Shown piece by piece: positions 4,935-5,378 of a stretch of DNA of 5,378 nt. Positions within the stretch are counted from its first letter, which is position 1; each line of letters opens with the position of its first letter. The DNA comes from Solirubrobacteraceae bacterium (GTDB taxonomy: Bacteria > Actinomycetota > Thermoleophilia > Solirubrobacterales > Solirubrobacteraceae): the NCBI GenBank assembly GCA_025935735.1, contig JAICUS010000428.1, positions 1 to 5,378 on the forward strand, written 5' to 3'. The position numbers and the translations under genes were made by a program. A model generated the notes under the pieces. That model was not told where the DNA came from, did no database searches, and saw only the letters and a program-made list of their open reading frames with translations.

Positions 4935-5378
4935 CCCCGCCGCAGCCGCGTCGGCAACAGCGCCGTGAGCGAGAGGGCCGCCGCGGGCGGGAGCAGGACG
5001 ACGGCGGTCAGGATGTAGCGGTAGCTGAAGACCGAGAGCGCGGCGGCGAGCAGCAGCGCGCTCAGCGCGGCCGCGGCGAGCAGTGCTCCGTCGAGCCGCA
5101 GGCGCCAGTGGCGGCCGCGCCGGAACAGCGCGGCCAGCGCGACGAGCACGCAGGCGGCGAGCAGCGGGCCCTGCGTGTACCCGAAGCGCTGATAGCCGCG
5201 CAGGAACCGGGAGACGCCGGCGTTCGTGTGCGGCTGCGACGCCATCCGGGAGACGTACGTGCTCGGGTAGTACCAGTGGTCGCCGGGGTGGTGGGGCCGG
5301 ATCGGGCCGCGATAGCGCGGGAAGTCCGGCCGCGCCGGGTCGACCGGGAACTGCCAGGGGATCGGCTTGTAGTCGTTC
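4931..5378 (-). CDS. C-terminal part of a multi-pass membrane protein, possibly a glycosyltransferase (5' end outside window)
   Basis: The frame is open from the right edge to the TAG at 4933-4931, giving 148 visible residues. An internal ATG at 5245 is not a credible start because coding continues in front of it (NDYKPIPWQFPVDPARPDF and so on). The first 65 or so residues are a Pro/Tyr/Trp/His-rich soluble stretch, probably extracytoplasmic. Then come three membrane helices, about visible residues 70-85, 97-116 and 121-141, and a short basic tail (TRLRRG). The FSYRYILTAVVLLP junction between the last two helices resembles the end of membrane-bound GT-C type (PMT/ArnT-like) glycosyltransferases and related wall-polymer enzymes, where an SYRY or DYRY motif precedes the final helices. 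The catalytic N-terminal part is not visible, so this is a weak assignment. The stop codon lies in the right-hand CTAG of the fold-back repeat. Confidence 0.7.
   Translation of the reverse strand, partial: NDYKPIPWQFPVDPARPDFPRYRGPIRPHHPGDHWYYPSTYVSRMASQPHTNAGVSRFLRGYQRFGYTQGPLLAACVLVALAALFRRGRHWRLRLDGALLAAAALSALLLAAALSVFSYRYILTAVVLLPPAAALSLTALLPTRLRRG

Overview
The window looks like chromosomal DNA of a high-GC actinomycete-type bacterium, most likely class Thermoleophilia (Solirubrobacterales). Three things suggest this. The sequence is very GC-rich, with GTG starts and C/G in third codon positions. The first gene carries an 'NS(V/L)TG-x-(D/E)IRES-x-L-x-x-VP' type segment that I associate with secreted proteins of this group. 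There is also a MEDS + HATPase_c_2 regulator of the kind common there. The placement rests on recalled family patterns, not on a search.

Left block (1-2469, + strand): three co-directional genes packed like an operon. The first is the 3' end of a secreted, cysteine-containing protein that runs in from outside the window. After 28 bases comes a membrane-anchored or exported protein with an N-terminal HP-x-CPVC motif, a hydrophobic segment, a long Ala/Pro linker and a C-terminal LysM domain. Its stop overlaps the GTG start of a ParA/MinD-type ATPase (GTGA), so the two are probably translationally coupled. A plausible reading is that the ATPase positions or supports a cell-envelope machine to which the LysM protein belongs; the function is unproven.

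Middle block (2429-4768): a sugar-porter family MFS transporter on the - strand overlaps the end of the ATPase gene tail-to-tail by 41 bp. It is divergent, across only 48 bp, from a + strand regulator with a MEDS sensory domain and an RsbW-like HATPase_c_2 domain. The 48-bp divergent gap contains a perfect 6-bp GC hairpin whose 3' arm overlaps the only Shine-Dalgarno-like sequence of the regulator.

Right block (4765-5378): a 170-bp imperfect fold-back repeat fills the space between two convergent genes exactly. Both outer ends are CTAG, and each CTAG supplies the TAG stop codon of the gene on its side. This looks like a small non-coding mobile element (MITE-like) inserted at a CTAG with target duplication, possibly now serving as a bidirectional terminator. 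It is the most unusual object in the window. Beyond it, on the - strand, is the C-terminal part of a multi-pass membrane protein, possibly a GT-C type glycosyltransferase, cut by the window edge.

No RNA gene, CRISPR array, integrase or transposase was seen. No gene-free stretch exceeds 300 bases; the longest is the 162 bp between the last two genes.
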